Source: JAIOPA01 sp964655175 (GTDB lineage Bacteria; Eisenbacteria; RBG-16-71-46). From it: DNA of 64,000 nucleotides. Below the pieces are notes generated by a model, which was not told the DNA's origin, did no database searches, and saw nothing but the letters and a program-made list of their open reading frames with translations. Position 1 is the first letter of the stretch. Each line of letters opens with the position of its first letter. This document shows positions 33,982 through 43,635 of this stretch, piece by piece. The translations under genes and the position numbers were made by a program. The stretch covers positions 1 to 64,000 of the forward strand of contig CAZZLY010000005.1 of the NCBI GenBank assembly GCA_964655175.1, read 5' to 3'.

Positions 33982-35195
33982 CAGTACTCCCGGCGCCGCA
34001 GCGCCACGTTCTGGAGCAGACCGATCTGCATGCAATTCACGATCAGCGCCGTGCCGCCATAGGACAGGAACGGGAGCGGCACTCCGGTGACGGGCGCCCA
34101 GCCGATGGTCATGAGCATGTTCACCATGATGTGGAAGAACAGGGCGGTCGTGATGCCCACCGCCATGAGCCCGGCGAAGCCGTCGCGTGCGATGGCCGCC
34201 AATCGGTAGCCCCGCAGGATGACGATGCCGTACAGCAGCACCACGGTCAACGACCCGAGCAGCCCCAGCTCCTCACCCACCACCGAGTAGATGAAGTCGG
34301 TGTGGCGCATGGGCAGGAACGCGAGCGCCTTCTGGGAGCCCTTGAGATAGCCCTTGCCGATCACGCCCCCCGAACCGATGGCGATCTTGGACTGGATGAT
34401 CTGGTAGCCGGAGCCGGTGGGATCGCTCTCGGGGTTCATGAACGTCTCGATGCGCTGTTTCTGATAGTCGTGCATGTGATCCCAGATCTTGGACACCGTC
34501 ACGCCGATCGCGAGATTGATCACGAGCATGAGGATGAGGATCGGGATCCGGGGCCGCGCCACGACGACCATGGCCACGAAGACGGGGATGAACCAGAACG
34601 GGTTGCGGAACAGGAAGTACATCGCGATGTTGAGGATCGGCGAGAGGCCGAGCAGGAGCTGCCCCGCCGGCATGCCGGCCCAGAAGTACATGGCGATGAG
34701 CATCGCCGGGAAGCTCGAGGCGGTGCCCAGGTCGGGCTCCTTGGCGACCAGCACGAACGGCACCATGGCGATGAACAACGGCGGCAGCCACCAGCGGATC
34801 TTGCGCAGATCGAGTTTCGAGTGATCGAAGTAGCGCGCCAGCACGAACGTGGTCGCGATCTTGGCGATCTCGGAGGGCTGGAACTGCAGTGGGCCGAGCT
34901 CGATCCAGCGTTTGGCGCCCAGACGTTCGACGCCGATCGCGAACACCGCCACGAGCAACACGAGCGAGACGCCGTACATGGGCCACGAGATCGAGTCGTA
35001 GATCCGGTAGTGCACGGCCGCCACGCCCCACGCGACCGCGACGGCGACGCCGAACCACACGAGCTGCTTGATCCACAGCCCCTGATGCGCGCCCGGGATC
35101 GAGGTCGCGCTGTACACGGTCATGAGACCGATCGTGATGAGCCCGAGGGTGCCCATGGCGAGCGGGACGTCCAGATGGGGCAAGCGCAGTCGCAT
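33981..35195 (-). CDS. rodA: Rod-shape peptidoglycan glycosyltransferase RodA
   Basis: SEDS-family polymerase of 404 residues with about ten helices. It has KRWIELGPLQFQPSEIAKI, the catalytic Asp region in VAKEPDLGTASS and the C-terminal PVTGVPLPFLSYGGTA signature. It starts two bases after the mrdA stop and works with that class B PBP in the elongasome. Confidence 0.95.
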   Translation of the reverse strand: MRLRLPHLDVPLAMGTLGLITIGLMTVYSATSIPGAHQGLWIKQLVWFGVAVAVAWGVAAVHYRIYDSISWPMYGVSLVLLVAVFAIGVERLGAKRWIELGPLQFQPSEIAKIATTFVLARYFDHSKLDLRKIRWWLPPLFIAMVPFVLVAKEPDLGTASSFPAMLIAMYFWAGMPAGQLLLGLSPILNIAMYFLFRNPFWFIPVFVAMVVVARPRIPILILMLVINLAIGVTVSKIWDHMHDYQKQRIETFMNPESDPTGSGYQIIQSKIAIGSGGVIGKGYLKGSQKALAFLPMRHTDFIYSVVGEELGLLGSLTVVLLYGIVILRGYRLAAIARDGFAGLMAVGITTALFFHIMVNMLMTIGWAPVTGVPLPFLSYGGTALIVNCMQIGLLQNVALRRREY

Positions 35196-35197
35196 GA

Positions 35198-37063
35198 TCA
35201 GTCCGCCGTGGAATCCGCGGCCACCGCCGTCGGAGCAGGGGTCGACTTCACCGCGCTGGAATCCCGCGCGAACATCTTGTTCAGCACCTGATTCGCGATC
35301 GGAGCCGAGATGCTACCGCCGTGGCCGCTGTTCTCGGCGACGATGGCCATGGCGACCGTGGGCGCGTCGAGCGGTGCGAAGCACACGAACAGGGCGTGGT
35401 CGTTGCCGTGCGGGTTCTGCGCCGTGCCGGTCTTGCCGCCCACGATGACACCGGGCACGCGCACGGCGTTGGCGGTGCCGCCCTCGACCACCTTGCGCAT
35501 CGCCAGATGCACCGCGTCCCAGTTGGGCGCCGCGGTCGTCACACCGGCCTCGACCGGCGGTTCCACGGTGAACGGCTCATCGCCCGCGATCGAGCGAACG
35601 ACGTGCGGCCGCACCGCCTTGCCGCGACTCGCGACGACGGACGTCATGGTCGCCAACTGCAGCGGCGTGGCGAGCAACTCGCCCTGCCCGATGCCCAGGT
35701 TGAGCAGGACACCGCGCGGCCAGCTGCCGGTCTTGAATCGCTTGTTGTAGTACTCCGGCGTGGGCACGAGGCCACGCGACTCGGACGGCAGGTCGATCCC
35801 GGTGCGCTCCCCCAGCCCGCAGGCGCGCGCCGTCTTCTGCAGGGGATCGAGCCCCATGCGCAGCCCCAGCTGGTAGAAGAACACGTCGCAGGACTGCTGC
35901 AGCGCGGTCACGAGATCGAGATTGCCGTGACCCTCGTGCTTCCAGCAGCCGAAACGGCGCCCGCCGAAGAAGTAGCCGCCGCTGCAACCCTGCGCCTCGT
36001 GCGAACCGTCGTGCACGAGTCCCTGCTCGAGCCCCGCGAGCATGGTCACCACCTTGAAGGTGGAACCCGGCGGATAGGCGCTCTGGATGGCGCGATTGAG
36101 CAGCGGGAACGCGCCGTTCGAGTTGACCTGCTTCCAGCGCGCGAACGAGATGCCGCGCGAGAACTCGTTGGGATCGAACACGGGCTTGGACACCATGGCG
36201 ATGATGCTGCCGTCGCGCGGGTCCATGACCACCGCGGCGCCGCGCTCGATCTTGGCCATGGCCTGCTCGAGCGCGCGCTGCACGTCGAGGTCGATCGTCA
36301 GGGTCACGTCGCGGCCGGCCACGGGCAGCTTGGGCGGGCCCTCCTCGAGCGTGCTGACGCGCTTGCCCATCGCGTTCACGACCACGTACTCGGCACCGTC
36401 CACCCCGCGCAGGGCCTCCTCGTAGCGGCGCTCGACCCCGGCCTTGCCGATGAGGTCGCCCATCCGATAGCCCTTGTCCTCGCGATCCTTGCCCTCGCGC
36501 TCCTTGAGCTCGCGGTCGTTGATCTCGCCGGCGTACCCGAGCAACTGCGCGGCGAGCCCGCCCTCGGGATAACGGCGGATCGGCGAGACCTGCACATCGA
36601 GTCCGGTCAGGTCGCCCCGTGACTCCTCGACCGCGGCCATGACCGTGTAAGGCGCGGCACGGCGCAGGATGGCCGTCTGCCCGGTGCGATTGGCCTCCTG
36701 CACCTTGCGCTTGACCTCACCCGTGTCGCTCGCGAGCACCCCGGCCACGCGCACGAGCCAATCCGACGACAGGTGCGCACGCACGCGCAGCGTGCTCTCG
36801 ATGGGCGCCGGACGGAACACGATGTCGAAACTGGGCTGGTTGTCGGCGAGGATGCGACCGTAACGATCGCGGATGACCCCGCGCGGCGCACGGATGACGT
36901 CGAGCCGGACGCGATTGGCTTCCGCGAGGCGCTTGAGGTCGTCGTACTGCAGCACCTGCAGGCGCAGCAGCCCCAGCGCCACCAGCACGAAGCCGCCGAG
37001 GGCGATACCCGCGAGGAGCGCGAACCGCGCGTCCTTATCCCGCTGAGCCGGACCCTGAGGCAT
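35198..37063 (-). CDS. mrdA: Penicillin-binding protein 2 (transpeptidase)
   Basis: Class B PBP of 621 residues with an N-terminal anchor (about 14-35), a pedestal domain and a transpeptidase domain. Active-site motifs are PPGSTFK (Ser334, Lys337), SCD (391-393, the usual PBP2 variant of SxN) and GGKTGTAQ (Lys544). It overlaps mreD by 29 bases. It is in the order mreB-mreC-mreD-mrdA-rodA. The C-terminal 25 residues are Ser/Thr/Ala-rich. Confidence 0.96.
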   Translation of the reverse strand: MPQGPAQRDKDARFALLAGIALGGFVLVALGLLRLQVLQYDDLKRLAEANRVRLDVIRAPRGVIRDRYGRILADNQPSFDIVFRPAPIESTLRVRAHLSSDWLVRVAGVLASDTGEVKRKVQEANRTGQTAILRRAAPYTVMAAVEESRGDLTGLDVQVSPIRRYPEGGLAAQLLGYAGEINDRELKEREGKDREDKGYRMGDLIGKAGVERRYEEALRGVDGAEYVVVNAMGKRVSTLEEGPPKLPVAGRDVTLTIDLDVQRALEQAMAKIERGAAVVMDPRDGSIIAMVSKPVFDPNEFSRGISFARWKQVNSNGAFPLLNRAIQSAYPPGSTFKVVTMLAGLEQGLVHDGSHEAQGCSGGYFFGGRRFGCWKHEGHGNLDLVTALQQSCDVFFYQLGLRMGLDPLQKTARACGLGERTGIDLPSESRGLVPTPEYYNKRFKTGSWPRGVLLNLGIGQGELLATPLQLATMTSVVASRGKAVRPHVVRSIAGDEPFTVEPPVEAGVTTAAPNWDAVHLAMRKVVEGGTANAVRVPGVIVGGKTGTAQNPHGNDHALFVCFAPLDAPTVAMAIVAENSGHGGSISAPIANQVLNKMFARDSSAVKSTPAPTAVAADSTAD

Positions 37064-37547
37064 GCCCGTAGCCGCGACGCGGCGCGAAGAAGTGGGGGAT
37101 CAGGAGCACCAGCACGCCGACCGGTGCGGTGGTGACGGTGGCGAGCAGAACGCGACCCGCGAGCCACGCGATGCTCACCGGGTTACCGCTGACGTCGAAG
37201 GCCGCCGTCCACAACTGATGCAGTGCGGTGGTGGCGGCGAACAGCACGAGTTGCGTGAGGACGCTGTCCTTGACCAGCGTGTTGGACAACCGCCCCACGC
37301 CGTAGCCCAGCAGCGTGAGCGCGAGCGCGTGCCGCCCGAGCCAATGCGCCGTGTCGACGTCCGCGGCCAGTCCGAGCAGGAAGCCGAACGTGGCGCCCCA
37401 GGCGTCGCCCGTGCGCAGCGACCACGCCACGGTGGCGAGCACGAGCACGTCGAGCACGATGCCGTGCGCCGCCAACCCGGCGAGCAGGGTGGTACGCAGC
37501 AGCAGCGCGACCAGCGTCGTGAACACGAACAGGGCCAACGTCCTCAT
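37035..37547 (-). CDS. mreD: Rod shape-determining protein MreD
   Basis: Small integral membrane protein of 170 residues with five to six hydrophobic helices (for example LALFVFTTLVALLLRTTLLA and GATFGFLLGLAADV). MreD sequences are weakly conserved; helix pattern, GLAADV segment and position between mreC and mrdA support the call. The ATG overlaps the mreC stop (ATGA). Confidence 0.9.
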   Translation of the reverse strand: MRTLALFVFTTLVALLLRTTLLAGLAAHGIVLDVLVLATVAWSLRTGDAWGATFGFLLGLAADVDTAHWLGRHALALTLLGYGVGRLSNTLVKDSVLTQLVLFAATTALHQLWTAAFDVSGNPVSIAWLAGRVLLATVTTAPVGVLVLLIPHFFAPRRGYGHASGSGSAG

Positions 37548-38431
37548 CGCTTCCTCCCCGCGGTGTCGGGTGCGACGGTGGTGCGGATGCGCTGCGGTTC
37601 GAACTCGAGACGCGGTCGCACGATGCCATCGGTGGGTTGCGAGGGGCCGGGCGCGACGAACGCCAGTCGCAGACGGGCGAGTCGCGCCGAGGGCGCGACC
37701 TCGATGACCTGCATGAGGCCGGTGGCGTCGCGCTCGAGGCTCATGACGGTGCCGACCGGGATGCCCCGCGGGAAGCGCACCGAGATGTCCGAGGTCGCGA
37801 TGCGCTCACCCACGCGCACGGTGTCGGCGATGGAGATCGCGGACAGCAGCAGTCGCGGTCGTGGCGTGGCCGAGAAGCGCAGGATGCCCTGCACGCCCGT
37901 GGTCTCGACCTCGCACGCCACCGCCTGATTGGGATCGGTGATGAGCGTGGCGCGCGACAGGTGCGGCCAGACCTCGGCGACGCGACCGACGAGGCCCTCG
38001 CTCGTGAGCACGGCGTCCCCGACGCGGATGCCCTCGGCGGAACCCGCGGACAGCGTGGCGGCGTCGGGCAGCGGCGTACCGCCGCCGAGCGCCAGCACCT
38101 CGACCGGCTTGAGCGAGAGGCCGCGCCACGCGGTCAGACCGGCCTGCTCGCGCAGCCGACCGTTCTCGGAGGCCATGAGCTGCAGGCGCGCGTTCTCGAC
38201 CTCGAGCCGTGCGACGCGCTCGTGCAGACGATCGTTCTCGTCCCACGACACGAACAGATGGTCGAACACGCCCACCGCGCGGTCGAAGGGCGCGAACATC
38301 ACCGCCCCCACCCCACGCAACCACGTCACCGGGATGTGCTCACCGACCACCAGCAGGAGAAGCGAGAGCGCCGCATACGTGACCACGAGGATCACGCTGC
38401 GGCGCTCGGCCGGTGGCAGGAGGTTCGGCAC
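37544..38431 (-). CDS. mreC: Rod shape-determining protein MreC
   Basis: Bitopic periplasmic scaffold of 295 residues: one helix (about 14-32), a coiled coil (ENDRLHERVARLEVENARLQ, about 65-84) and two beta domains with EGLVGRVAEVWPHLSRATLI and FPRGIPVGTVMSL. It links MreB to PBP2. GTG start lies 13 bases after the mreB stop. Confidence 0.94.
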   Translation of the reverse strand: MPNLLPPAERRSVILVVTYAALSLLLLVVGEHIPVTWLRGVGAVMFAPFDRAVGVFDHLFVSWDENDRLHERVARLEVENARLQLMASENGRLREQAGLTAWRGLSLKPVEVLALGGGTPLPDAATLSAGSAEGIRVGDAVLTSEGLVGRVAEVWPHLSRATLITDPNQAVACEVETTGVQGILRFSATPRPRLLLSAISIADTVRVGERIATSDISVRFPRGIPVGTVMSLERDATGLMQVIEVAPSARLARLRLAFVAPGPSQPTDGIVRPRLEFEPQRIRTTVAPDTAGRKR

Positions 38432-38444
38432 CGTGGCCCCCGGG

Positions 38445-39482
<1,038 letters not shown>

Positions 39483-39592
39483 CCGTGCCTCGTGAGCTGG
39501 AGGTGGAACGGAACGGGCGAGCGAGCTAGCCCATAGCAAGTTCGGCACCGAAAGCCCCAGCATCCGGCATCCGTGCCTGATGAAGCCGTCGG

Positions 39593-39622
39593 AAACTAGC
39601 ACCCGGCCCCGAAGCGCGGCAA
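39593..39622 (-). promoter_or_regulatory. Promoter of the mre operon
   Basis: Minus-strand TTGCCG (39617-39622), 18-base spacer, TAGTTT (39593-39598), giving a leader of roughly 105 bases before mreB. Confidence 0.45.
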
Positions 39623-39972
39623 CTGCAGTGGCCCCCCCGTGGGGAACGCCCTGCTCCCCAGATTGGCCCCCGACTTAGGGTTAGCGTTCGACCTCCGGCC
39701 CCCGCCCCCGCCGTGGCCCCGGTCCCGGCCCCCCGCACGCGCGCGGCGCCGCGTGCATGCGCCCGGGACGGCGAACAGCCCTCGCCTCCGGGCGGGGAAC
39801 GGCCGATGACGGACGGAGATGCCTCATTCCTGCCCGGTGACGGTCGAACCCGTGCCACAGGCGACCGGGGTCCGGGGTATGTGGCAGTATGACGAGGCGT
39901 GCACCCGCCCACGAGGGGTCGTCCGGGACACGCGATCGTCCGTCCCTGGAACCGGAGCCCACGCCGCTCGGC
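39623..39972. other. Intergenic region between divergent mreB and the barrel gene
   Basis: C-rich, with a stretch of pyrimidine-rich repeats around 39690-39740. It must hold the promoter of the plus-strand barrel gene, but no convincing -35/-10 pair was found; an in-frame ATG at 39889 could extend that gene. No RNA gene was seen. Confidence 0.4.
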
Positions 39973-42102
39973 ATGACGAAGATCCGCCGCCTCCTCCTGT
40001 TGTCGGTGCCCGTGCTCTTGGGGCTGCTCTCGCTGGCGCTGCCCGGCCGTGCGCAGCAGGCCCTCTCGGCACGCTTCGCGTTCGCCGACACGACGCTGCT
40101 CCGCGACACGCTCGGCCTCGACTTCTCGGGCCTGTTCGAGCGCGCGGACAGCCTGCGCATGCTCCCCGACTCGCTGCGCGCCCTCATGATCCGCCATCGC
40201 CTGCCCATGGTGCGTCTGGTGACGATGGCCGACTCGATGGGCGTGCCCGTCGACTCGGTCGGCGCGATCATCCAGCGTGAGAGCTACAACCCGCTCGCGT
40301 TCAGCAGCGCGACCGCGGGGCGCACGACGTTCAAGTACACGAGCGGCTACAACATCGGCAAGACCAACACGACGTGGAGCAACGGGGCGGACTACACGCT
40401 GCTGCGCGGCCCCATGTTCCTGCGCAACGGCACCAACATCATCATGGACCGCTCGACCGCGGGTGGTCGCCTGAGTCTGCGGCAGTCGCGCGAGTCGGTG
40501 AGCGAGGCCAGTTGGAAACTGACGCCCGGGCTGTCGCTGGGTGGGCGCGCCTCGCTCACCGGCTTCGACAACCGGGATCCGGGCTCGACGACCGACGAGG
40601 GCGAGACCAAAAACGAGTTCCAGCTCTCGAGCCGCACCCGACAGCGCGTCTCGCGCGACCTGTCCTCGGAGTTCAACCTGTTCGGCGGTGTGCTGGACCT
40701 CAAGAACTTCTCGCAGCTCAAGCGCGGCCTCTCGGGCGACCTCAACGGTCGCGTGCGGCTGACGCGGGGCGCGTGGTTCTCGCACGATCTGACCGGCGGC
40801 GTGAACGGCAATCGCGCGCGCACGCGGCGGCCCACGGCCACGACCGCGCTGCGCACGAGCGACTTCTCGGGCACGCTGCGCGGCGCCCTGCAGCTCTACC
40901 CCTCGGCCCCGGTGGGACTGAACCTCAACTACTCGGCGCGCAACACGCGGGTCGAGACGCCGACCGACGCGGACACGGTCAACCGCCTGCTCACCTCGGG
41001 TGCGACGATCGACGCCACGCTGCGACTGCGGCTCGACAACGATCGCACGCTCAACCTGACCGCCAACACGGGCAACAACCGCACCCTGCTCGGCACGCGT
41101 CGCGACAAGGGCGTCCGTGCGCAGGGCCGTTGGGTGCAGGGCGTGTGGGCGTTGGACGCCGACTACTCCGACCTCATCGGCGAGTCGCGCTTCCCGCGGC
41201 GCAACCGCACCTTCGGGTACGCCGAGACGCAGGACGCGCGTCAGGCGAACGCCACGCTGACGCGCCCGTTCGGCGCTCGCATCACCGCCAAGCTCAACAC
41301 CAGCGTGAGTCTGTCGCAGTTCCGCTCGCGGGCCATCGCCGACTCGGCCTCGCCTCCGACGCCGCGCGACAACTACCGCCAGTCCTATCGCCTCGAAGCG
41401 CTCTACAACCGCTCCGAGAAGCTCACGACGGGTCTGGCGGCCGAGGTCTCGCTCACGCGCGCGATCAACCTGCCGGCGCTCTCGACCTCGAACAACAGCG
41501 ATACGCGTTCGTACCGCGGCGAGTGGCGCTGGAGCTATCGCCTGCTGCGCGGGCTGACCGCGAGCCAGATCAACACGATCCAGGCCGACTACGAGTTCTT
41601 CCCGTTCGCGACCGACCGCAACGGGTTGTCGCTCGACTTCAACGCCATCACGACGCTCAACGCCGTGCTGTCGCCGCGCCTGACGCTCGACCTCATCCAC
41701 AACACGCGCCAGCAGCCGCGCGGCGACTGGCGCGTGCTCACGGACGGCACCGGCGCGCTGCTGCCCGCCGACGAGAACCTCAACTACACGCTGCGCTCGC
41801 GCGTGACCTGGTCGCCGTCGCGGGCGTTCTCGTTCACCCTCACGCCCGACTATCTGGCGAGCGACCGCACCGGCACGAGCAACGGCGTCGAGGCGCCCAC
41901 GCGTCGCAGCCGCCGTCTGTCGTTCACGGGCGGCGCGAACCTGAATCTGCCCGTGGGCGGCAAGGGCCTGCTGACCGGCACGATCAATCGCAGCTACTCC
42001 GCCGACCGCACGACGACGTTCCGCAACGGCGTGCCGCAGCCCTCCCCCCTCGCGATCCAGGATTTCTGGAACGGATCGCTGCAGTTCTCGTGGGAGTTGT
42101 GA
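39973..42102 (+). CDS. Uncharacterised outer-membrane beta-barrel protein
   Basis: I do not recognise the family. The 709-residue product has a signal peptide (residues 1-29, ending PGRAQQ). A short helical region with repeated RADSLRMLPDSLRALM-type sequence follows (about 52-100). Then come roughly 580 residues of alternating polar and hydrophobic strands rich in Arg, Thr and Asn, typical of a large barrel. It ends LQFSWEL. No TonB box, plug or carboxypeptidase-like domain is visible. Two lipoprotein genes follow immediately. It is probably the pore or export component of a small outer-membrane system. Confidence 0.7.
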   Translation: MTKIRRLLLLSVPVLLGLLSLALPGRAQQALSARFAFADTTLLRDTLGLDFSGLFERADSLRMLPDSLRALMIRHRLPMVRLVTMADSMGVPVDSVGAIIQRESYNPLAFSSATAGRTTFKYTSGYNIGKTNTTWSNGADYTLLRGPMFLRNGTNIIMDRSTAGGRLSLRQSRESVSEASWKLTPGLSLGGRASLTGFDNRDPGSTTDEGETKNEFQLSSRTRQRVSRDLSSEFNLFGGVLDLKNFSQLKRGLSGDLNGRVRLTRGAWFSHDLTGGVNGNRARTRRPTATTALRTSDFSGTLRGALQLYPSAPVGLNLNYSARNTRVETPTDADTVNRLLTSGATIDATLRLRLDNDRTLNLTANTGNNRTLLGTRRDKGVRAQGRWVQGVWALDADYSDLIGESRFPRRNRTFGYAETQDARQANATLTRPFGARITAKLNTSVSLSQFRSRAIADSASPPTPRDNYRQSYRLEALYNRSEKLTTGLAAEVSLTRAINLPALSTSNNSDTRSYRGEWRWSYRLLRGLTASQINTIQADYEFFPFATDRNGLSLDFNAITTLNAVLSPRLTLDLIHNTRQQPRGDWRVLTDGTGALLPADENLNYTLRSRVTWSPSRAFSFTLTPDYLASDRTGTSNGVEAPTRRSRRLSFTGGANLNLPVGGKGLLTGTINRSYSADRTTTFRNGVPQPSPLAIQDFWNGSLQFSWEL

Positions 42103-42104
42103 TC

Positions 42105-42767
42105 ATGCGCCCCTCGCTCCTGCACCGCCTCGCGACCTACGCCCTGTGTCTGGTGCTCGTGCTGCCCACGGGCTGCGTGAACCCGTTCAAGCCCTCGGAT
42201 CCCGAGCGACCGGACGGCACCGGTGTGCCCGAGAACTTCAGCACGGTCGAGGACCTGCTCCAGACGCTGCAGCTCGCGGTCGAGAGCAAGTCGCTCAACG
42301 GCGAGAACGCCTGGGTGCACGCGTTCGCCGACTCCGTCACCGCGGCCGATCACGCCTATCGTTCGTTCTACGACCCGGCGGTCAAGCAGACGTGGCAGAG
42401 CGGCACGTCGCTCACCGCGCCCGAACCGTGGGACCTGTCGCTCGAGCGCGGTCTGCCGCGGTTCCTCTCGGGCGTGCGCCAGAACCTCGGCTACACATGG
42501 CAGTGGGGCTTCGACCCGTACTCGACCAACGACGAGGAGGCGGCCGACACGGCGCTCGTGCACCGCAAGTACACGCTCGTGGCGAGCAACGGCTCGCAGA
42601 CCGAGGTCATCGCGATCGGCTACTGCGACCTGTCGTTGCAGCGCAAGAGCGGCCGCTGGTTCATCGTGGTCTGGAACGACCGCATCGACCCGACCATCGG
42701 CGCCAACCCGTCCAACGACCAGCGCACCATGACCTGGTGGCGTCTGCAGTCCCTGACCCGCCAATGA
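42105..42767 (+). CDS. NTF2-like lipoprotein 1
   Basis: A 220-residue protein whose signal region ends LPTGCVNPF; the Cys at 24 is a likely lipidation site, although Pro at -3 is not canonical. The body (STVEDLLQTLQLAVESKSL, WVHAFADSV) looks like the NTF2/SnoaL fold seen in many FCB-group lipoproteins. It ends MTWWRLQSLTRQ. GGGAG lies eight bases before the ATG, two bases after the barrel stop. Function unknown. Confidence 0.65.
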   Translation: MRPSLLHRLATYALCLVLVLPTGCVNPFKPSDPERPDGTGVPENFSTVEDLLQTLQLAVESKSLNGENAWVHAFADSVTAADHAYRSFYDPAVKQTWQSGTSLTAPEPWDLSLERGLPRFLSGVRQNLGYTWQWGFDPYSTNDEEAADTALVHRKYTLVASNGSQTEVIAIGYCDLSLQRKSGRWFIVVWNDRIDPTIGANPSNDQRTMTWWRLQSLTRQ

Positions 42768-42784
42768 GCCCGGAGCCCCGCACC

Positions 42785-43489
42785 ATGCGCCGCCTCGCGC
42801 TGACCGCCACCGTCCTCGTGCTCGCGTTCGGATTGGCCGGCTGCTTCAACCCGTTCATGCCCAAGGTGCTCAACGAGCGCGTCACCACGACCGCGCCGTC
42901 CCCCACCACGCCGGCCGAGGCGATCCGCCTGTTCGCGTGGTGCTGGGTCAACCGTGGCGTCGAGGAGTACAAGGAGCTGTTCACCGACGATTACGTGTTC
43001 CAGTCGGCCAGCCTCGATTCCGCCGGCAACGGTGGGCGCGACATCATCACGCGCCGTCAGGAGGAGATCGAGACGGCGGAGAACATCTTCATCGGCAGTG
43101 CCGAGCGCCCGCCGGCCTCCAAGATCACGCTCAACTTCGACCGCAACCTCGTGCCGTTCCCGGACACGCGCCCGGGCAAGAACAGCACGTGGCACAAGAC
43201 CATCCGCACCTCGGTGGACCTCAAAGTCGAGGTCGGCGATGGCAGCGTGCTCGAGGTGACGGGTTACGCCCTGTTCTATCTCACCCGCGGCGATTCGGCG
43301 GCGATCCCGGCCGAGCTCAAGGCCCGCGGCTTCAAGCCGGACTCGCTGCGCTGGTGGATCGATCGCTGGGAGGACGAGACGCTCGCCTCCGAGGGCGGCG
43401 CGGCCCGGCCGGCGCGCCCCGGTGCGGGACGCCTGTTCACGATCCCGGTGAGCATGCAGCAGCTCAAGGCGCGCTGGGCGCCTCGCTGA
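42785..43489 (+). CDS. NTF2-like lipoprotein 2
   Basis: A 234-residue lipoprotein with a canonical lipobox (FGLAGC, Cys20) followed by FNPF, echoing CVNPF of the preceding lipoprotein. The mature part starts with PTTPAEAIRLFAWCWVNRG and ELFTDDYVFQ, an NTF2/SnoaL-like helix and strand pattern. It ends SMQQLKARWAPR. The ATG at 42785 is preferred over one at 42764 because GGAG precedes it and it begins a signal peptide. Function unknown. Confidence 0.68.
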   Translation: MRRLALTATVLVLAFGLAGCFNPFMPKVLNERVTTTAPSPTTPAEAIRLFAWCWVNRGVEEYKELFTDDYVFQSASLDSAGNGGRDIITRRQEEIETAENIFIGSAERPPASKITLNFDRNLVPFPDTRPGKNSTWHKTIRTSVDLKVEVGDGSVLEVTGYALFYLTRGDSAAIPAELKARGFKPDSLRWWIDRWEDETLASEGGAARPARPGAGRLFTIPVSMQQLKARWAPR

Positions 43490-43513
43490 ACCTCTCCGCC
43501 TCGTGCGGCGCCC

Positions 43514-43550
43514 CACGACGCCCCGGACCCGCGCGGTCCGGGGCGTCGTG
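43514..43550 (+). terminator. Terminator of the barrel-lipoprotein operon
   Basis: A 15-bp perfect stem (43514-43528 with 43536-43550) and seven-base loop, 24 bases after the lipoprotein stop. Confidence 0.7.
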
Positions 43551-43581
43551 CGTTCCGGACGGGACGCACCGGGTAGGACGA

Positions 43582-43611
43582 ACCCCCGGCGAGCCTGCGC
43601 TCACCGGGGGT
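43582..43611 (-). terminator. Terminator of glutamate dehydrogenase gene
   Basis: Stem 43582-43594 with 43599-43611, one mismatch in 13 pairs, placed 24 bases beyond the gdhA stop on the minus strand. The two terminators sit side by side between convergent operons. Confidence 0.6.
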
Positions 43612-43635
43612 CGCGAACGTCGTGACGTCGGACGA

